46,769 bases of DNA, from contig NZ_ANNV01000004.1 of the NCBI RefSeq assembly GCF_000346755.1, positions 1 through 46,769 of the forward strand, given 5' to 3'. A program made the position numbers and the translations under genes. Under the pieces are notes generated by a model. It did no database searches and was not told where the DNA came from. It was given only the letters and a program-made list of their open reading frames with translations. This document shows positions 16,381 through 24,591 of this stretch, piece by piece. This DNA comes from Pseudomonas sp. CBZ-4. Lineage in GTDB: Bacteria > Pseudomonadota > Gammaproteobacteria > Pseudomonadales > Pseudomonadaceae. The stretch's first letter is position 1. Each line of letters starts with the position of its first letter.

Positions 16381-16956
16381 TTAGATCACCACGTTGCGCA
16401 CAAAGCGAACGGCGACATCACCGTCATTGCGATAGATGTGCTGCTGGTGGCTGGCAAACATAAAGAACTCACCGGCGCCGATGCTGTTTTCCACACCGGC
16501 CACGACCAACGTCAAGCTGCCCTCGAACACAAACAGCTGCTCGCTCCAGCCTTCAAGGTCTGGGTCGGGACAGTAGCGATCACCGGGCTCAAGGCGCCAT
16601 TCCCACAGTTCGACTTCCCGCCGCGCCGTGGCCTTGGCCAGCAATACCGCCTTGCTGCCGTCGATCTCACCGGCCCAGGCCAGCTCGTTGATGCGACTGT
16701 GGTCGCGCACGTCCGGGGCCTGGATCAGGTCACTGAAGGCCACGTCCAAGGCTTCGGCGACGCGGTCGAGGGTGGACAGGCTGACATTCTTCTCCCCCGC
16801 CTCGATGGCCACCAGCATGCGCCGGCTGACCCCGGATTTTTCCGCGAGCGCGGTCTGGCTCAAGTCGGCGGCATGACGCAGGCGACGGACGTTCTGGCTG
16901 ACGTGCTGCAGGACCGAGGCCCGTTGCGGATTTTCTTTGTGCACTATATTGCTCAA
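16381..16956 (-). CDS. XRE-family regulator with C-terminal cupin
   Basis: Transcriptional regulator of up to 191 aa. Residues about 18-72 form an XRE/Cro helix-turn-helix (LSQTALAEKSGVSRRMLVAI, then a second half typical of the family), and residues about 110-185 a cupin barrel (RLEPGDRYCPDPDLEGWSEQ, then GAGEFFMFASHQQHIYRN). This architecture occurs in sensors of small metabolites or amino acids. The start is uncertain: TTG at 16956 and GTG at 16944 are the options, with no strong ribosome site. It is divergent from the EamA transporter and probably controls it. Confidence 0.85.
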   Translation of the reverse strand: MSNIVHKENPQRASVLQHVSQNVRRLRHAADLSQTALAEKSGVSRRMLVAIEAGEKNVSLSTLDRVAEALDVAFSDLIQAPDVRDHSRINELAWAGEIDGSKAVLLAKATARREVELWEWRLEPGDRYCPDPDLEGWSEQLFVFEGSLTLVVAGVENSIGAGEFFMFASHQQHIYRNDGDVAVRFVRNVVI

Positions 16957-17036
16957 TGGGTGGGTGTGCGCAGTATACTGCCCAGCGTGCGGCGCATTGT
17001 GCGGTCCGTGCCTTTCCCTTGCAAGACCGAGCCGCC
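16957..17036 (+). promoter_or_regulatory. Short divergent promoter region with a palindromic TATACT box
   Basis: Between the XRE regulator and the EamA gene lies the perfect 8-bp palindrome AGTATACT at 16973-16980. It includes a plausible -10 box (TATACT) usable in either direction and could itself be part of the regulator's operator. No well-spaced -35 is evident for the plus strand. Confidence 0.3.
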
Positions 17037-17966
17037 ATGACTGCCGCCAAATCCCCCTCGCGTTTCAACCGTTTCAGCAAAGCCGAATGCATCCTGGTGG
17101 TGATCACCATGATCTGGGGCGGCACCTTTTTGCTGGTGCAACACGCCATGACCGTCAGCGGGCCGATGTTTTTCGTGGGCCTGCGTTTTGCCGCCGCGGC
17201 GATTGTGGTCGGCTTCTTTTCCCTGCGCACCCTGCGCGACCTGACGCTGTTCGAATTCAAGGCCGGGGTGTTTATCGGCGTGGCGATCCTGTTTGGCTAC
17301 GGTTTGCAGACCATTGGCCTGCAGACGATCCTCAGCAGCCAGTCGGCGTTTATCACGGCTTTATATGTGCCCTTCGTGCCGCTGCTGCAATGGCTGGTGC
17401 TGGGCCGTCGTCCGGGGTTGATGCCGAGCATTGGCATCATGCTCGCGTTTACCGGGCTGATGTTGCTGACGGGGCCGGCGGGGGCTTCGCTGAATTTCAG
17501 CCCGGGGGAGATCGCCACCCTGATTGGTGCGATCGCCATAGCGGCGGAAATCATCTTGATCGGCGCCTATGCCGGGCAAGTGGATGTGCGCCGGGTCACC
17601 GTGGTGCAACTGGCTACGGCGTCGGTGTTGTCGTTCATGATGGTGGTGCCGATGGGTGAAGCATTGCCGGGGTTCTCCTGGCTGTTGCTGTTCAGTGCGG
17701 TGGGCCTGGGCTTGACCAGTGCGGTGATCCAGGTCGCGATGAACTGGGCGCAGCAGAGCGTTTCGCCAACGCGGGCCACGCTGATCTATGCCGGTGAGCC
17801 GGTGTGGGCTGGGGTGGTTGGGCGGATTGCCGGGGAGCGTTTCCCGCCGATTGCGATGGTGGGGGCGGCGTTGATTGTGGCGGCGGTGATTGTCAGTGAG
17901 ATGAAGACAAAGGGGCAGAAGGCGTTGGCACAGAATGAGGAATTGGAGCAAGAAGGCCAGCGTTGA
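17037..17966 (+). CDS. EamA/DMT-family transporter
   Basis: Inner-membrane transporter of 309 aa with ten hydrophobic segments arranged as two EamA repeats. The first contains the typical ILVVITMIWGGTFLLVQHAM with the WGG motif; the second ends near YAGEPVWAGVVGRIAGERFP, the family's conserved EP motif. DMT proteins of this type commonly export amino acids or other metabolites. The ATG at 17037 is preferred; the frame upstream has no membrane or family sequence. A downstream REP-like element follows 14 nt after the stop. Paired with the divergent XRE-cupin regulator; substrate unknown. Confidence 0.9.
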   Translation: MTAAKSPSRFNRFSKAECILVVITMIWGGTFLLVQHAMTVSGPMFFVGLRFAAAAIVVGFFSLRTLRDLTLFEFKAGVFIGVAILFGYGLQTIGLQTILSSQSAFITALYVPFVPLLQWLVLGRRPGLMPSIGIMLAFTGLMLLTGPAGASLNFSPGEIATLIGAIAIAAEIILIGAYAGQVDVRRVTVVQLATASVLSFMMVVPMGEALPGFSWLLLFSAVGLGLTSAVIQVAMNWAQQSVSPTRATLIYAGEPVWAGVVGRIAGERFPPIAMVGAALIVAAVIVSEMKTKGQKALAQNEELEQEGQR

Positions 17967-17979
17967 GGTGTCTGGTTTG

Positions 17980-18022
17980 GGGCTGCTGCGCAGCCCAGCG
18001 GGAGCAAGCTCCCTCGCCACAG
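17980..18022. repeat. Single REP-like element of a second type
   Basis: A short hairpin (GGCTGCTGCGCAGCC, 17981-17995) is followed by CAGCGGGAGCAAGCTCCCTCGCCACA, which contains GGGAGC-AA-GCTCCC. It is the other common REP style of fluorescent pseudomonads and differs from the doublets elsewhere in the window. It stands alone, without an inverted partner. Confidence 0.7.
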
Positions 18023-18092
18023 AGGGAATCATCTGTCAGTGCGTTATGTGGGTTTTCAGCTTACCTTGTAGGATCCTGCCACATCTTGCCGT

Positions 18093-18121
18093 TTGGTGAT
18101 CGAGAAAGCGGCACGTATGAT
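18093..18121 (+). promoter_or_regulatory. Sigma-70 type promoter of the antiporter operon
   Basis: TTGGTG (-35, 18093-18098) and TATGAT (-10, 18116-18121) are separated by 17 bases and lie about 30 bases before the first start codon of the Mrp/Pha operon. Spacing is ideal and both boxes match consensus at four or more positions. Confidence 0.55.
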
Positions 18122-18151
18122 GCATCCCAAACTCCCGCAGATTAGAAGCCT

Positions 18152-21073
18152 ATGTCCCTGATAGTTCTACTGCTTCTGCCTTTTATCGGCAGCTGTCTGG
18201 CGGCTTTGCTGCCGCATAACGCACGTAACACCGAATCCCTGTTGGCCGGCCTTGTGGCCCTGGTCGGCACCATTCAAGTCGCCCTGCTCTACCCCCAGAT
18301 CGCCCACGGTGGCGTGATCCGCGAAGAATTCATGTGGTTGCCCAGCCTGGGCTTGAACTTTGTGTTGCGCATGGACGGGTTTGCCTGGCTGTTCTCGATG
18401 CTGGTGCTGGGCATCGGCACGCTGGTGTCGCTGTATGCGCGCTACTACATGTCGCCGGATGACCCGGTGCCGCGCTTCTTTGCGTTTTTCCTGGCGTTCA
18501 TGGGCGCCATGCTCGGCCTGGTGATCTCCGGCAACCTGATCCAGATCGTGTTCTTCTGGGAACTGACCAGCCTGTTCTCGTTCCTGCTGATCGGCTACTG
18601 GCACCACCGCGCCGATGCGCGACGCGGCGCGTACATGGCGCTGATGGTCACCGGCGCGGGCGGCTTATGCCTGCTGGCGGGCGTGATGCTGCTGGGGCAT
18701 ATCGTCGGCAGCTATGACCTCGACCTCGTGCTGGCGGCGGGCGAGCAGATCCGTGCCCACGCGCTGTACCCGATCATGCTCGCCCTGGTGCTGATCGGCG
18801 CCCTGAGCAAAAGCGCGCAGTTCCCGTTCCACTTCTGGCTGCCCCACGCCATGGCGGCACCGACGCCGGTCTCGGCGTACCTGCATTCGGCAACGATGGT
18901 GAAGGCCGGCGTGTTCCTGCTGGCCCGCCTGTGGCCGTCGCTGTCCGGCAGCGAAGAATGGTTCTATATCGTCGGCGGTGCCGGCGCGATCACCCTCCTC
19001 CTCGGCGCTTACTGCGCCATGTTCCAGAACGACCTCAAGGGCCTGCTGGCCTATTCCACCATCAGCCACCTCGGGCTGATCACCTTGCTGCTGGGCCTCA
19101 ACAGCCCGCTGGCCGCGGTCGCAGCGGTGTTTCATATCCTCAACCACGCCACGTTCAAGGCGTCGCTGTTCATGGCGGCGGGCATCATCGACCACGAAAG
19201 CGGCACCCGCGACATTCGCAAGCTCAGTGGCCTGGTGCGTCTGATCCCGTTCACCGCGACCCTGGCGATGGTCGCCAGTGCGTCCATGGCCGGCGTGCCG
19301 CTGCTGAACGGTTTCCTGTCGAAAGAGATGTTCTTTGCCGAAACCGTGTTTATCTCGGCGACCAAATGGGTGGAAATCACCCTGCCGGTCATCGCCACCA
19401 TCGCCGGTACGTTCAGCGTGGCCTATGCGCTGCGCTTCACGGTGGATGTGTTCTTCGGCCCTACCGCCACCAACCTGCCGCACACGCCCCACGAGCCGCC
19501 GCGCTGGATGCGCGCACCGGTCGAGTTGTTGGTGTTCACCTGCCTGCTGGTGGGGATCTTCCCGGCGCAGATGGTCGGTTCGATCCTTGCCGCTGCGGCC
19601 CTGCCGGTGGTGGGCGGCGTGCTCCCGGAATACAGCCTGGCGATCTGGCACGGCTGGAACGCGCCGATGATCATGAGCCTGGTGGCCATGACCGGCGGCG
19701 TGATCCTCTATCTGCTGCTGCGCAAGCAACTCAAGCGCGGGCGCTTCAAGTACCCGCCCGTGATCAGCTACTTCAACGGCAAGCGCGGCTTCGAGCGCTG
19801 CCTGGTGGTGCTGATGCGTGGCACGCGCAAGATCGAGAGGCTCATCAGCACCAAACGCCTGCAGACCCAGCTGTTCCTGCTGGTGCTGGCGGCGGTCATC
19901 GCTGGTTTGATCCCGATGCTGCACAGCAGCCTCAGCTGGGGCGACCGGCCGAAGATCCCGGGCTCCATCGTCTTTGTGACGCTGTGGTTGCTGGCAATCG
20001 CCTGCGCCCTCGGCGCCGCCTGGCAAGCCAAGTACCACCGGCTGGCGGCCCTGACCATGGTCAGCGTGTGCGGCCTGATGACCTGCATCACCTTCGTGTG
20101 GTTCTCGGCACCGGACCTGGCGTTGACCCAGTTGGTGGTTGAAGTGGTCACCACCGTGCTGATCCTGCTGGGCCTGCGCTGGTTGCCACGGCGGATCGAA
20201 GAAGTCTCGCCACTGCCAAGCTCCTTGCGCAAGGCGCGTATTCGCCGCCTGCGCGACTTCCTGCTGTCCACCGTGGTCGGTGGCGGCATGGCGTTGCTGT
20301 CCTACGCGATGCTGACGCGCCAGACACCCAACGATATTTCCTCGTTCTACCTCAGCCGCGCCCTGCCCGAAGGCGGCGGCAGCAATGTGGTGAACGTGAT
20401 GCTGGTGGACTTCCGTGGCTTCGACACCCTCGGCGAAATCACCGTGCTCGGCGCCGTGGCGCTGACGGTGTACGCCCTGCTGCGACGCTTCCGCCCCTCG
20501 AAAGAAAGCATGCAACTGCCCGCACAACAGCGCCAACTGGCGCCGGACGTGGCCACCGACCTGGTCAACCCGCGCCAGGCCAGCGACACCGCGCTGGGCT
20601 TCATGATGGTGCCGGCAGTGCTGGTACGCCTGCTGCTGCCGATTGCGCTGGTGGTGTCGTTCTACCTGTTCATGCGCGGCCACAACCAACCGGGCGGTGG
20701 CTTTGTCGCCGGGCTGGTGATGTCCGTCGCCTTCATCCTGCAATACATGGTCGCCGGGACGCAGTGGGTCGAGGCGCAGATGAGCCTGCGGCCGATGCGC
20801 TGGATGGGCTTCGGCCTGCTCTCGGCAACCCTCACCGGGCTGGGTGCGCTGTTTGTCGGCTACCCCTTCCTGACCACCCACACCTGGCATTTCAGCCTGC
20901 CGGTGCTGGGCGACATTCATGTGGCCAGCGCGCTGTTCTTCGACGTTGGCGTGTACGCCATGGTGGTCGGTTCGACGCTGCTGATGCTCACCGCCCTCGG
21001 CCACCAATCGGTGCGTGCCCATAAACCGAGCAACCAGGCCAAAGTGGTTGCCGCAACGGAAGGAGCGGCCTGA
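18152..21073 (+). CDS. Mrp/Pha cation:proton antiporter subunit A (fused A-B form)
   Basis: Very large inner-membrane subunit of 973 aa, the complex I NuoL-like core of the multi-subunit Na+(K+)/H+ antiporter. Residues about 60-650 hold the proton-antiporter membrane domain (FFWELTSLFSFLLIGYWHHR and SKSAQFPFHFWLPHAMAAPT are diagnostic). The C-terminal part after about 830 (VRLLLPIALVVSFYLFMRGH followed by NQPGGGFVAGL) is the MnhB/PhaB domain, so A and B are fused as in group 2 operons. It starts at an ATG with AGAAG upstream. Its stop overlaps the next start by one base. The complex exports Na+ or K+ in exchange for protons. Confidence 0.95.
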   Translation: MSLIVLLLLPFIGSCLAALLPHNARNTESLLAGLVALVGTIQVALLYPQIAHGGVIREEFMWLPSLGLNFVLRMDGFAWLFSMLVLGIGTLVSLYARYYMSPDDPVPRFFAFFLAFMGAMLGLVISGNLIQIVFFWELTSLFSFLLIGYWHHRADARRGAYMALMVTGAGGLCLLAGVMLLGHIVGSYDLDLVLAAGEQIRAHALYPIMLALVLIGALSKSAQFPFHFWLPHAMAAPTPVSAYLHSATMVKAGVFLLARLWPSLSGSEEWFYIVGGAGAITLLLGAYCAMFQNDLKGLLAYSTISHLGLITLLLGLNSPLAAVAAVFHILNHATFKASLFMAAGIIDHESGTRDIRKLSGLVRLIPFTATLAMVASASMAGVPLLNGFLSKEMFFAETVFISATKWVEITLPVIATIAGTFSVAYALRFTVDVFFGPTATNLPHTPHEPPRWMRAPVELLVFTCLLVGIFPAQMVGSILAAAALPVVGGVLPEYSLAIWHGWNAPMIMSLVAMTGGVILYLLLRKQLKRGRFKYPPVISYFNGKRGFERCLVVLMRGTRKIERLISTKRLQTQLFLLVLAAVIAGLIPMLHSSLSWGDRPKIPGSIVFVTLWLLAIACALGAAWQAKYHRLAALTMVSVCGLMTCITFVWFSAPDLALTQLVVEVVTTVLILLGLRWLPRRIEEVSPLPSSLRKARIRRLRDFLLSTVVGGGMALLSYAMLTRQTPNDISSFYLSRALPEGGGSNVVNVMLVDFRGFDTLGEITVLGAVALTVYALLRRFRPSKESMQLPAQQRQLAPDVATDLVNPRQASDTALGFMMVPAVLVRLLLPIALVVSFYLFMRGHNQPGGGFVAGLVMSVAFILQYMVAGTQWVEAQMSLRPMRWMGFGLLSATLTGLGALFVGYPFLTTHTWHFSLPVLGDIHVASALFFDVGVYAMVVGSTLLMLTALGHQSVRAHKPSNQAKVVAATEGAA

Positions 21074-21417
21074 TGGAAGAAGTCATCGCAATTGCCATCG
21101 GAGTGCTCGCAGCCTCCGGCGTGTGGCTGATCCTGCGGCCGCGGACGTTCCAGGTGGTGATGGGCCTGTGCCTGTTGTCGTATGGGGTCAACCTGTTCAT
21201 TTTCAGCATGGGCAGCCTGTTTATCGGCAAGGAGCCGATCATCAAGGACGGCGTGCCGCAAGACCTGCTCAACTACACCGACCCGCTGCCCCAGGCCCTG
21301 GTGCTCACGGCCATCGTGATCAGCTTTGCCATGACCGCGTTGTTCCTGGTGGTGCTGCTCGCCTCACGGGGCCTGACCGGCACCGACCACGTTGACGGCC
21401 GGGAGCCCAAGGAATGA
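21073..21417 (+). CDS. Mrp/Pha antiporter subunit C
   Basis: Small membrane protein of 114 aa, related to NuoK of complex I. It has three hydrophobic segments and the conserved stretch GLCLLSYGVNLFIFSMG. The PLPQALVLTAIVISFAMTAL sequence is typical of MnhC/PhaC. It is coupled to the upstream gene by TGATG and to the downstream gene by a 4-nt ATGA overlap. Confidence 0.95.
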   Translation: MEEVIAIAIGVLAASGVWLILRPRTFQVVMGLCLLSYGVNLFIFSMGSLFIGKEPIIKDGVPQDLLNYTDPLPQALVLTAIVISFAMTALFLVVLLASRGLTGTDHVDGREPKE

Positions 21418-23096
21418 ATTGGGTGAACCAACTGATCATCGCACCGATCCTGCTGCCGCTACTGACCGCCGCGCTGATGCTGATGCTCGGCGAAAAACGC
21501 CGGCCCCTCAAAGCCAAGATCAACCTGTTCTCCAGCGTGCTGGGCCTGGGCATTGCGATCCTGCTGCTGTACTGGACGCAAAAAGGCGGCCCCGGCTCGA
21601 TTGGCGTGTACCTGCCGGGCAACTGGCAGGTGCCGTTCGGCATTGTGCTGGTGGTGGACCAACTGTCGGCGCTGATGCTGGTGCTCACCGGCATTATCGG
21701 CGTGAGCGCGCTGGTGTTCGCCATGGCCCGTTGGGACCGTGCGGGCACCAGTTTCCACGCGCTGTTCCAGGTGCAGATGATGGGCCTGTATGGCGCCTTC
21801 CTCACCGCCGACCTGTTCAACCTGTTCGTGTTCTTCGAGGTGCTGCTGGCCGCGTCCTACGGTTTGATGCTGCACGGCTCGGGCCGCGCGCGGGTGTCGG
21901 CGGGGCTGCATTACATCGCGATCAACCTGCTGGCGTCGTCGCTGTTCCTGATTGGCGCGGCGATGATCTACGGCGTCACCGGCACGCTGAACTTCGCTGA
22001 CCTGGCGCTGAAAATCCCGCTGGTGCCAGAGGCCGACCGTGGCCTGTTGCATGCGGGCGCGGCGATCCTCGCCACGGCGTTCCTGGCCAAGGCCGGCATG
22101 TGGCCGCTGAACTTCTGGCTGGCGCCCGCCTATTCCTCGGCGAGTGCGCCGGTGGCGGCGATGTTTGCGATCATGACCAAGGTCGGCGTGTACACCGTGC
22201 TGCGCCTGTGGACGTTGCTGTTCTCCGGCCAGGCCGGTGCGTCGGCGTTGTTTGGCGGCGACTGGCTGGTGTACGGCGGCATGGCGACCATCATCTGCGC
22301 CGCGCTGGCGATGGTGGCGGCGCAGCGCCTGGAACGCATGGCGAGCTTGAGCATTTTGGTGTCGGCGGGGATCTTGCTGTCGGCCATCGGTTTTGCCCAG
22401 CCAAGCCTGACGGCGGGCGCACTGTTTTATCTGGTCAGCTCGACGCTGGCGTTGAGTGCGCTGTTCCTGCTGGCGGAGTTGATCGAACGCTCGCGCTCGG
22501 CCAATGACCTGCCGCTGGACGAAGAGATCGATGCGCTGCCACGGGCCATGGAATCGCTGCACCCGCAGCCCGGCGTCAACCTCGACGACGAGCAGAAAGC
22601 CGTGGTTGGCCAGGTGATCCCGTGGACCATGGCCTTCCTCGGCCTGAGCTTTATTGCCTGCGCGCTGCTGATTATCGGCATGCCGCCGCTGTCCGGGTTT
22701 ATCGGCAAGCTGAGCTTGTTGAGCGCGCTGATCAATCCGCTGGGGCTTGGCGTCAGCATCGATGAGCCGATCCGTCCGGCGGCCTGGGGCTTGGTCACGC
22801 TGCTGATCCTGTCGGGCCTGGTCTCCTTGATCGCCTTTGCACGCCTTGGCATCCAGCGCTTCTGGACCCCGGAAGAACGCCCGTCGCCGCTGTTGCGTCG
22901 CTACGAGTGCGTACCGATCTTCTTCCTGCTGGGCCTGAGCATCCTGCTGACCTTCAAGGCCGAGCCGCTGATGCGCTACACCGAAGCCACCGCCGTGAGC
23001 CTGAACAACCCGGAACATTACGTGATGGCGGTGATGGCGACGCGGCCAGTGCCGAGCCCTGAAGCCAAGGCCGCCGCGCTGGAGGTTCAGCCATGA
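21414..23096 (+). CDS. Mrp/Pha antiporter subunit D
   Basis: NuoN/NuoM-like membrane subunit of 560 aa with about fourteen hydrophobic segments. LFNLFVFFEVLLAASYGLML and FLAKAGMWPLNFWLAPAYSS are family hallmarks, including the lysine in the proton path (AKAG). A hydrophilic loop near residues 360-400 separates the last segments. Overlaps of 4 nt on both sides show tight coupling. It forms the antiport core with subunit A. Confidence 0.95.
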   Translation: MNWVNQLIIAPILLPLLTAALMLMLGEKRRPLKAKINLFSSVLGLGIAILLLYWTQKGGPGSIGVYLPGNWQVPFGIVLVVDQLSALMLVLTGIIGVSALVFAMARWDRAGTSFHALFQVQMMGLYGAFLTADLFNLFVFFEVLLAASYGLMLHGSGRARVSAGLHYIAINLLASSLFLIGAAMIYGVTGTLNFADLALKIPLVPEADRGLLHAGAAILATAFLAKAGMWPLNFWLAPAYSSASAPVAAMFAIMTKVGVYTVLRLWTLLFSGQAGASALFGGDWLVYGGMATIICAALAMVAAQRLERMASLSILVSAGILLSAIGFAQPSLTAGALFYLVSSTLALSALFLLAELIERSRSANDLPLDEEIDALPRAMESLHPQPGVNLDDEQKAVVGQVIPWTMAFLGLSFIACALLIIGMPPLSGFIGKLSLLSALINPLGLGVSIDEPIRPAAWGLVTLLILSGLVSLIAFARLGIQRFWTPEERPSPLLRRYECVPIFFLLGLSILLTFKAEPLMRYTEATAVSLNNPEHYVMAVMATRPVPSPEAKAAALEVQP

Positions 23097-23581
23097 AGCG
23101 CCTGTTCCCTGCCCCGTGGCTGTCCCTGGCGCTGTGGCTGTTGTGGCTGGTGCTGAACCTGTCCGTGAGCCCCGGCAATCTGCTGCTGGGCGCGCTGCTG
23201 GGCTTTCTCGCGCCGCTGCTGATGGCGCCGTTGCGGCCGCTGCCGATCCGCATCCGCCGGCCAGGGGTGATCATCCGCCTGTTCTTTGTGGTGGGCCGCG
23301 ATGTGATCGTGTCCAACCTGCAAGTGGCCTGGGGCGTGCTGACCTGCGGTTCACGTCCGCCGCGTTCGCGTTTTATCAAGATCCCTCTGGACCTGCGTGA
23401 CGCCAACGGCCTCGCCGCGCTGTCGATGATCACCACCGTGGTGCCCGGCACCATCTGGTCGGAACTGGCGCTGGACCGCAGCATCCTGCTGCTGCACGTG
23501 TTCGACCTGGACGATGAAGCGCAGTTTATCGAGCACTTCAAGACCACCTACGAGCGGCCCCTGATGGAGATCTTCGAATGA
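23093..23581 (+). CDS. Mrp/Pha antiporter subunit E
   Basis: Membrane protein of 162 aa of the MnhE family. Hydrophobic segments occupy the first 65 residues, then a cytoplasmic part contains IKIPLDLRDANGLAALSMIT-TVVPGTIWSEL, the conserved PGT region, and HVFDLDDEAQFIEHFKTTYE. It is required for assembly of the complex in studied homologs. It overlaps both neighbours by 4 nt. Confidence 0.94.
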   Translation: MKRLFPAPWLSLALWLLWLVLNLSVSPGNLLLGALLGFLAPLLMAPLRPLPIRIRRPGVIIRLFFVVGRDVIVSNLQVAWGVLTCGSRPPRSRFIKIPLDLRDANGLAALSMITTVVPGTIWSELALDRSILLLHVFDLDDEAQFIEHFKTTYERPLMEIFE

Positions 23582-23856
23582 GCGCCCTGCTCTCCAATGC
23601 GATCCTGTTCAGCCTGTTCCTGTTCTCCCTGGCCATGGTGCTGACCCTGGTGCGCCTGTTCAAAGGCCCCTCGGCCCAGGACCGGGTACTGGCGCTGGAC
23701 TACCTGTACATGCTGGCGATGCTGATGATGCTGGTGCTGGGCATTCGCTATGCCAGTGACATCTACTTTGAAGCGGCGCTGCTGATTGCGCTGTTCGGCT
23801 TTGTGGGCTCGTTTGCCCTGGCCAAATTCCTGCTGCGTGGCGAGGTGATTGAATGA
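23578..23856 (+). CDS. Mrp/Pha antiporter subunit F
   Basis: Small membrane protein of 92 aa with three hydrophobic segments. The stretch VRLFKGPSAQDRVLALDYLY is diagnostic of MnhF/PhaF. It overlaps subunits E and G by 4 nt each, so the six genes form one translationally coupled chain. Confidence 0.94.
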   Translation: MSALLSNAILFSLFLFSLAMVLTLVRLFKGPSAQDRVLALDYLYMLAMLMMLVLGIRYASDIYFEAALLIALFGFVGSFALAKFLLRGEVIE

Positions 23857-24191
23857 TGCCGTTATGGGTGGAAGTGATCGTCGCGGTGCTGCTGGTGCTG
23901 AGCAGCGTGTTTGCCTTGATAGGCGCGATTGGCTTGCTGCGCATGAAGGACTTCTTCCAGCGCATGCACCCGCCAGCACTGGCCTCGACGTTGGGCGCGT
24001 GGTGCGTGGCGTTGGCGTCGATTGTGTACTTTTCGGTGCTCAAGTCCGGGCCGGTGTTGCACGGTTGGTTGATTCCGATTTTGTTGTCGATCACGGTGCC
24101 GGTGACGACGTTGTTGCTGGCGCGCACGGCGCTGTTTCGCAAGCGCATGGCCGGCGATGATGTGCCGGCCGAAGTCAGCAGCCGCCGCTGA
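23853..24191 (+). CDS. Mrp/Pha antiporter subunit G
   Basis: Last gene of the antiporter operon, 112 aa, three hydrophobic segments. IGAIGLLRMKDFFQRMHPPA is the family signature. A REP doublet begins 25 nt after the stop and no T-rich terminator is evident. Confidence 0.94.
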   Translation: MMPLWVEVIVAVLLVLSSVFALIGAIGLLRMKDFFQRMHPPALASTLGAWCVALASIVYFSVLKSGPVLHGWLIPILLSITVPVTTLLLARTALFRKRMAGDDVPAEVSSRR

Positions 24192-24216
24192 TTCTTCAGC
24201 AACACTCGGTTAAAAA

Positions 24217-24305
24217 TGTGGGAGCTGGCTTGCCTGCGATAGCGGAGTGTCAGTCACACATGTACTGGCTGACACTCCGCATTCGCGGGCAAGCCCGCTC
24301 CCACA
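24217..24305. repeat. Hybrid REP doublet
   Basis: The left arm is the common TGTGGGAGCTGGCTTGCCTG type. The right arm, read in reverse, is TGTGGGAGCGGGCTTGCCCG, a different REP variant. Between them GAGTGTCAG and CTGACACTC form a further 9-bp stem. It separates the antiporter operon from the RNA-regulated gene that follows. Bases 24306-24382 show nothing further that I can name. Confidence 0.92.
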
Positions 24306-24362
24306 TTTAGATTGGGGGTCACCATTGGTCTCGGGGCACTGCCCAGCAAAAAACCGCAGAAA

Positions 24363-24411
24363 TTTCCGACAGCGTTTTAGGGTTGTCCCTCGGAAAATAG
24401 CTGCCTAATCT
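24363..24411 (+). promoter_or_regulatory. Candidate promoter of the antisense-RNA leader
   Basis: TTGTCC (24383-24388) and TAATCT (24406-24411) are 17 bases apart; initiation would fall near 24418, exactly where the structured leader begins. A 7-bp inverted repeat, TTTCCGA (24363-24369) and TCGGAAA (24390-24396), surrounds the -35 box and could be a repressor site. The -10 match is weak, so this is tentative. Confidence 0.35.
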
Positions 24412-24416
24412 TCGGC

Positions 24417-24465
24417 GGTCGCTGCAAATTCAGCGACCGGGTTTCGCAGCCCGGTTAAACTCTAG
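24417..24465 (+). ncRNA. Upstream target copy (a1/b1-like) of a c4-type antisense RNA
   Basis: The leader begins with a hairpin GGTCGCTG/CAGCGACC (24417-24438). Next, TTTCGCAG (24442-24449) is displayed in a loop closed by CCGGG/CCCGG, then ACTCTAG (24459-24465). Both segments are complementary to the antisense RNA at 24517-24591 (CTGCGAA at 24569-24575 and CTAGAGT at 24556-24562), and both recur in the same order just before the downstream gene. The first two hairpins share two C residues, so they cannot fully form together. The layout corresponds to the upstream target copy of the P1/P7 c4 system and seqA of phage P4. Confidence 0.65.
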
Positions 24466-24502
24466 ACGCACAGCGTCCACCTCAGATAGCGGGCGCTTTT
24501 TT
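24465..24502 (+). terminator. Attenuator-like terminator with competing hairpin
   Basis: AGCGTCC (24472-24478) pairs with GGGCGCT (24491-24497), including one G-U, followed by six T residues: a rho-independent terminator placed between the upstream target copy and the antisense RNA. An alternative hairpin, GACGC/GCGTC (24465-24477), uses the left arm of the terminator and overlaps the last base of target segment ACTCTAG. Pairing of that target with the antisense RNA could therefore shift the balance between the two folds. Structures are read by eye; no energies were calculated. Confidence 0.6.
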
Positions 24503-24516
24503 ATGCCTGATGTTAT

Positions 24517-24591
24517 GGCGGCTGTGCGCGGGATACCTTCGGGTATGCCGGGTGCCTAGAGTCCCGGTCTGCGAACCTGCGTACAGCTGCC
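24517..24591 (+). ncRNA. c4-type antisense RNA
   Basis: A 16-bp closing stem (24517-24532 with 24576-24591, three G-U pairs and no mismatch) encloses two hairpins. One is ATACC-TTCG-GGTAT, an extra-stable UUCG tetraloop. The other is CCGGG/CCCGG with a 10-nt loop containing CCTAGAGT (24555-24562). The unpaired CTGCGAA (24569-24575) follows. These two exposed segments are perfect complements of ACTCTAGG (24632-24639) and TTCGCAG (24605-24611) ahead of the small downstream gene, and of TTCGCAG (24443-24449) and ACTCTAG (24459-24465) upstream. This matches the architecture of phage P1/P7 c4 RNA and P4 CI RNA, which are processed from the leader of the gene they silence. I recall that c4-like RNAs are known from many bacteria, so the family is probably not new. 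Confidence 0.75.

Noticed and set aside
18665..21022. A 785-codon minus-strand frame opposite antiporter subunit A
   Set aside because: His/Gln/Ala-rich shadow of a well-conserved membrane protein, with no domain, ribosome site or neighbour support.
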